Below are positions 8,581-11,158 of a stretch of DNA of 11,158 nt, in pieces. Origin of the DNA: Kiritimatiellia bacterium (lineage in GTDB: Bacteria; Verrucomicrobiota; Kiritimatiellia; RFP12; UBA1067); assembly GCA_904502135.1 (NCBI GenBank), contig CAJGDE010000066.1, positions 1 through 11,158 on the forward strand, written 5' to 3'. Under the pieces are notes generated by a model that was given only the letters and a program-made list of their open reading frames with translations, did no database searches and was not told the DNA's origin. Both the position numbers and the translations under genes were made by a program. The first letter of the stretch is position 1. Each line of letters begins with the position of its first letter.

Positions 8581-8704
8581 TTTAATGTTAGAATGTTTGA
8601 ATGTTAGAATGTTTGAATGTTTGACTGTTTGACTGTTGGAATGTTGGAATGTTGGAGGTTTTCATCATTCGATCATTCTAACATTCCAACATTCAAACAT
8701 TAAA
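8581..8704. repeat. Inverted-repeat element made of 8-bp units, inserted before the pilM-pilN start codon
   Basis: Bases 8581-8611 and 8674-8704 form an imperfect inverted repeat, with 29 of 31 positions matching. The space between is filled with more units of the same 8-bp family in both orientations, so many alternative registers of pairing exist. The outer end of one arm lies one base from the ATG at 8579. The other outer end lies four bases from the GGGAGGGG at 8716-8709. The element takes up nearly the whole intergenic region; no promoter is evident in it, and no T-run follows it, so it is not a terminator. Confidence 0.85.
8583..8654 (+). repeat. Tandem array of nine 8-bp units (GAATGTTK)
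   Basis: Nine consecutive units run without gaps on the plus strand: a degenerate first unit (TAATGTTA), then GAATGTTT or GAATGTTA four times, GACTGTTT, GACTGTTG, and GAATGTTG twice. The last base of the unit varies (T, A or G) and two units share an A-to-C change, which suggests expansion by copying of neighbouring units. Confidence 0.9.
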
Positions 8705-8705
8705 C
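8666..8705 (-). repeat. Five 8-bp units in inverse orientation (CATTCNAA on plus)
   Basis: The units are CATTCGAT, CATTCTAA, CATTCCAA, CATTCAAA and a degenerate CATTAAAC. They are the reverse complement of the family at 8583-8654, separated from it by about 11 bases. Together the two arrays make the inverted element. Confidence 0.88.
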
Positions 8706-8708
8706 CAT

Positions 8709-8716
8709 CCCCTCCC
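8709..8716 (-). promoter_or_regulatory. Shine-Dalgarno sequence separated from the pilM-pilN start by the repeat element
   Basis: GGGAGGGG on the minus strand directly follows the stop codon of the preceding gene (8719-8717). It is the only strong Shine-Dalgarno in the intergenic region and is now about 130 bases from the ATG at 8579. If the element 8581-8704 is removed, GGAGG would sit seven bases from that ATG, an ideal distance. It could instead serve an 11-codon ORF that starts at 8700. Confidence 0.6.
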
Positions 8717-9421
8717 TCACTGCATCGTCGTTTCGTAATCGTTCGGATTTACGAGCGCCCAAATGGTTTTCGCACGATCAAGAAGACCTTGTCTGCGCGC
8801 AATCATAGGCTTGCCGTCCGAAGTCTGAGCATCCATAATTTTCTGATCTTCCCAAAACTTCGTGCTTGATTTTATCCCCCTTATCTCACTCCAGCAGTCA
8901 CCCTGAAGTTCTTCGCCGTTGGCGTTTGTTATAACATAACCTACCGCCTTAGGCTCGCCGTAGCGCTCAAGATACGAAGGCGGCAGTACGACGGAAGAAG
9001 CGTGTGATCCGACAGGTATATTGTAATAAGTGACCGTTGTCGTGAAGTAGCTGTACGGAGCAAGCCCTTCCTTGTTGCCTCTATTTTCCGTCGCGCTCTT
9101 CGTCTCAAGAAGAACATGCCAAGTGAATGTAAGCTGATCCTGAAATTTGGAAACGTCCGTTCCGAACGTAGCATATTTCGTCTCAAGGACAATCCAGCGG
9201 CGCGGCTTCTTATAGCACTGACCGATAATGGAGCTGCCGTCTAACGAAGGAGCCGCCAAGCAGGAAATCTGACCAAGTTTCGGCCCTTGCTCAATTAATA
9301 TCTTGGCAGCTTTACCGGTTGCAACATCTTCAGCTACTGCTGCACGGCGATTGGTGCGACGCTGAGCCTCTGCAGTAAAAACCAGGCTTACTGATAGAGC
9401 TACGAATAATATCTTTTTCAT
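8717..9421 (-). CDS. Small exported protein of unknown function, in the Amuc_1102 position
   Basis: A protein of 234 residues starting at an ATG with a strong ribosome site (AAAGGAG, eight bases upstream). Residues 1-19 form a signal peptide with a standard cleavage site (AEA before Gln20), so the mature protein is about 215 residues and begins with a basic segment (QRRTNRR). The middle (about 45-170) has alternating hydrophobic strands (RRWIVLETKYATF, TFTWHVLLETK, SYFTTTVTYYNIP, KAVGYVITNANG), consistent with a beta-sandwich. Two or three cysteines (54, 69, 176) are present, so a disulfide is possible. The end is helical and polar. I recognise no catalytic motif. It lies between kdsD (20-base gap) and pilM-pilN and so matches the place of Amuc_1102 in Akkermansia, for which I recall an immunoglobulin-like fold. 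A periplasmic or surface role with the pilus-like machine is inferred from context only. Confidence 0.75.
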   Translation of the reverse strand: MKKILFVALSVSLVFTAEAQRRTNRRAAVAEDVATGKAAKILIEQGPKLGQISCLAAPSLDGSSIIGQCYKKPRRWIVLETKYATFGTDVSKFQDQLTFTWHVLLETKSATENRGNKEGLAPYSYFTTTVTYYNIPVGSHASSVVLPPSYLERYGEPKAVGYVITNANGEELQGDCWSEIRGIKSSTKFWEDQKIMDAQTSDGKPMIARRQGLLDRAKTIWALVNPNDYETTMQ

Positions 9422-9441
9422 TTTTGCGGCTCCTTTCTTTA

Positions 9442-10437
9442 TTAAAGTACTTTCATTTTAGGAAGATCTTGAATATCCACCAAGCCAACGACCTTGCCGT
9501 CACGATCACAAACGGGAAGATCATCGATTTTCTTCTTTTCAAATATCTTCAGCAGCTCCGCCGCATACACATCATCGTACACGAAAAGCGGGGAGGCGGT
9601 CATAAATGACTGAATGTTTGAATTTTGGAATGTTTGAATGTTTGACTGTTCACAGTCTGTAAGAGCGCGGCGGAAGTCGCCGTCAGTGAAGATCCCCAAC
9701 AGTTTTTTGTTCTCGTCAACCACGATGGCCGAGCCCGACTGCGCTTTCGTCATCGCGACGGCCGCCTCCATAATCGTAGCCTCGGGCGAAAGGAGCGCGA
9801 GCTTATCGCCCGTTCGCATGATGTCGGTCACTTTCATGACAAGCGCTCTTCCGATGGCACCGGCTGGATGGTTCATCGCATAATCCTCAATCGGGAATTT
9901 CTGAGCGTCGATCAAAACCATCGCCAGAGCATCACCCATCGCCATGGTCGCCGTCGTAGAGTTAGTCGGCGCCATACCAAAGGGGCATGCCTCCTTGCCG
10001 CAAGGTATCTCAAGATGAATATCGCTTAACGTCGCAAGCGTAGACTTAGGATTACCCGTTAGAGAAACAACTTTAAGACCATGTCGACGGATTGCGGGAA
10101 TAAGTTTTATGACTTCATCCGACTCGCCCGAGAACGACAAAGCAATAAGAACATCGCGCGAGGAGACCATACCAAGGTCTCCATGCATAGCCTGAACTGG
10201 ATTAAGAACTATTGAGCGCGTACCGGTCGAGGCAAAAATCGCCGACATCTTTTCGGCAATATGAAGGTTCTTGCCAACGCCAGTTACGACGACAAGGCCG
10301 CCCTTTGCGAGAGTGTCAAGAATCAAATCAATTGTCTTAATGAAGCTCTCGCCCAATGAATCGCGCACGGCTTTAAGGCCTTCGATTTCTATATCAAAGA
10401 CTTGGCGAGCTCTAATAATGTTTGAATGTTCTGACAT
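9442..10437 (-). CDS. kdsD: Arabinose-5-phosphate isomerase (SIS domain plus two CBS domains)
   Basis: This cytoplasmic enzyme converts ribulose 5-phosphate to arabinose 5-phosphate, the first step towards KDO for lipopolysaccharide. With ATG at 10437 it has 331 residues, the usual family length. The SIS domain (about 30-190) carries GVGKNLHIAEKM (Lys56), AMHGDLGMV (His85), SFSGESDEV, CGKEACPFGMAPTNSTTA and MNHPAGAIGRAL (His190), all typical of KdsD/KpsF/GutQ. CBS1 (about 205-260) ends in GIFTDGDFRRAL; CBS2 covers about 279-331. Between them residues 264-278 (QSNIQTFQNSNIQSF) are encoded by an 8-bp repeat array and do not look like normal family sequence; the linker is roughly six residues longer than in the E. 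coli enzyme as I remember it. The start shares a base with the pta stop (TAATG) and has AGGG nearby. A GTG at 10470 is in frame but would overlap pta and add residues not expected in the family. GutQ-type paralogues are the alternative. Confidence 0.93.
   Translation of the reverse strand: MSEHSNIIRARQVFDIEIEGLKAVRDSLGESFIKTIDLILDTLAKGGLVVVTGVGKNLHIAEKMSAIFASTGTRSIVLNPVQAMHGDLGMVSSRDVLIALSFSGESDEVIKLIPAIRRHGLKVVSLTGNPKSTLATLSDIHLEIPCGKEACPFGMAPTNSTTATMAMGDALAMVLIDAQKFPIEDYAMNHPAGAIGRALVMKVTDIMRTGDKLALLSPEATIMEAAVAMTKAQSGSAIVVDENKKLLGIFTDGDFRRALTDCEQSNIQTFQNSNIQSFMTASPLFVYDDVYAAELLKIFEKKKIDDLPVCDRDGKVVGLVDIQDLPKMKVL
9611..9650 (-). repeat. Five 8-bp repeat units inside the kdsD coding sequence
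   Basis: On the coding strand five units run without gaps: AACAGTCA, AACATTCA, AACATTCC, AAAATTCA, AACATTCA. The unit is the same as in the intergenic array at 8583-8705. They encode the linker between CBS1 and CBS2. The coding strand is the orientation of this unit that contains no stop codon in any frame. Confidence 0.9.
10416..10431 (-). repeat. Two 8-bp repeat units at the 5' end of kdsD
   Basis: On the coding strand GAACATTC is followed by AAACATTA, at codons 3-8 of kdsD (residues EHSNII). Two units alone could be chance; the match matters because the same family fills two other sites in the window, one of them in the same gene. Confidence 0.5.
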
Positions 10438-11158
10438 TACTTTCCCTGACTTTGCAACAATGTTACGCACGCGGTGCCGACAATATCTTCAGCGGAGCAA
10501 CCGCGAGAAAGATCGTTCATCGCCTTGGCTAAACCTTGGAGGTTCGGGCCGATAGCATCTGCCCCGCCGAGACGCTGAGCGATTTTGTAGCCGATATTGC
10601 CGGCCTGAAGATCCGGGAAAATAAACACATTGGCGTTCCCCTTCACTTCACCGTTAGGATTCTTAAGCTCTCCTACCGCAGGAACGATCGCCGCGTCGAA
10701 CTGAAGTTCACCGTCCATCTTGATGCCCTTCTCGGCGAAACGCGGTTTTGCAAGTTCTACGGCCTTCTGAACCTTCTCGACGAGCGGACCGCCGGCAGAG
10801 CCTTTAGTGGAAAACGAAAGATACGCGACACGCGGCTCGTTTCCGGTAAGATCGCGGTAAGTTTCAGCTGTGGCAAGACCGATATCAACGAGCTGCTCAG
10901 CCGTCGGATCTGGGATTACGGCGCAATCGCCAAACGCAAGAACGCTGTCGCCCGCAGGAGTGGGCTCTTTGAGATCCATTATGAAACAGGAGGATGCGGT
11001 CTTTACTCCCGGCTGCGTGCCAAGCGTATGGAATGCGGCGCGGAGCATATCGCCCGTTGATGCGATAGAACCTGCTACAAGGCCATTGACCTTGCCGAGT
11101 TTCACCATCATGCCGCCAAAATAAATGCGTTTAGTGCGAAGAGTCTGCTCTGAGGCCG
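10437..11158 (-). CDS. pta: Phosphate acetyltransferase, C-terminal part (5' end outside window)
   Basis: The frame is open to the window edge, giving 239 residues plus the TAA at 10439-10437. The reading IYFGGMMVKLGKVNGLVAG at the upstream end continues past the ATG at 11111, so that ATG is internal and the real start lies beyond the window. The residues fit the PTA_PTB domain that transfers acetyl between CoA and phosphate (acetyl-CoA to acetyl phosphate), usually coupled to acetate kinase in fermentation. Strong signatures are GLVAGSIASTGDMLRAA, ELQFDAAIVPAV, NVFIFPDLQAGNIGYKIAQR and the closing GPNLQGLAKAMNDLSRGCS with EDIV. Phosphate butyryltransferase is the nearest alternative, but the C-terminal motifs favour Pta. 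Whether the missing part includes an extra N-terminal regulatory domain cannot be told. The stop overlaps the kdsD start by one base, so the two are translationally linked. Confidence 0.93.
   Translation of the reverse strand, partial: ASEQTLRTKRIYFGGMMVKLGKVNGLVAGSIASTGDMLRAAFHTLGTQPGVKTASSCFIMDLKEPTPAGDSVLAFGDCAVIPDPTAEQLVDIGLATAETYRDLTGNEPRVAYLSFSTKGSAGGPLVEKVQKAVELAKPRFAEKGIKMDGELQFDAAIVPAVGELKNPNGEVKGNANVFIFPDLQAGNIGYKIAQRLGGADAIGPNLQGLAKAMNDLSRGCSAEDIVGTACVTLLQSQGK

Noticed and set aside
8581..8704. Terminator between the small exported-protein gene and pilM-pilN
   Set aside because: The stem is AT-rich and long, no T-run follows it on the minus strand, and it abuts the next start codon.
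8583..8705. CRISPR array
   Set aside because: The units are only 8 bp and directly abut each other, with no spacers and no cas genes nearby.
10438..10470. GTG start of kdsD at 10470
   Set aside because: It would overlap pta by over 30 bases and add an N-terminal tail not expected in the family, while the ATG at 10437 has TAATG coupling and an AGGG site.
10536..11060. Plus-strand ORF of 174 codons
   Set aside because: It is the antisense shadow of pta, whose conserved motifs fix the minus-strand frame.
11109..11111. ATG at 11111 as the start of pta
   Set aside because: The frame stays open to the window edge and the upstream residues continue the family motif, so this Met is internal.

Overview
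The window looks like a piece of a Gram-negative, diderm bacterium of the Verrucomicrobiota/Kiritimatiellota type, probably from a gut-like or other host-associated or anaerobic habitat. This is inferred from three things: a secretin (so an outer membrane is present), an arabinose-5-phosphate isomerase (KDO/LPS synthesis), and a gene order that matches, as far as I recall, the Akkermansia muciniphila Amuc_1098-Amuc_1102 pilus-like locus. No alignment could be run, so the taxon is an inference.

All genes lie on the minus strand, so read from right to left. 11158-10437: 3' part of phosphate acetyltransferase (pta), starting outside the window. 10437-9442: kdsD, sharing one base (TAATG) with pta. 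9421-8717: a small exported protein in the position of Amuc_1102. 8716-8580: a 137-bp intergenic region made almost entirely of an inverted array of 8-bp repeats. 8579-6969: a PilM-PilN fusion (Amuc_1101-like). 6972-5956: a PilO-like, single-pass protein (Amuc_1100-like). 5959-4811: a single-pass protein with a zinc-ribbon-like motif and calcium-binding acidic loops (Amuc_1099-like). 4773-1600: a large secretin with a TPR-like N-terminal region (Amuc_1098-like). A rho-independent terminator at 1577-1547 closes this run. Beyond it, a separate gene (1500 to beyond position 1) encodes an exported surface protein with InlB/Listeria-Bacteroides-type repeats; its 3' end is outside the window.

The genes from pta to the secretin are closely spaced. 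Three junctions overlap (TAATG at 10437, ATGA at 6972 and 5959), so one co-transcribed unit is likely. The last four genes form a coherent envelope machine: a cytoplasmic actin-like PilM domain tethered to its own PilN segment, a PilO-like partner, a third bitopic protein that may play the PilP/GspC role, and the outer-membrane secretin. No motor ATPase, platform protein or pilin is present here.

The most unusual element is the 8-bp repeat family (minus-strand unit AACATTCA). It occurs as an inverted array that separates a good Shine-Dalgarno sequence from the pilM-pilN start codon, as an in-frame array inside the kdsD coding sequence between the two CBS domains, and as two units at the very start of kdsD.
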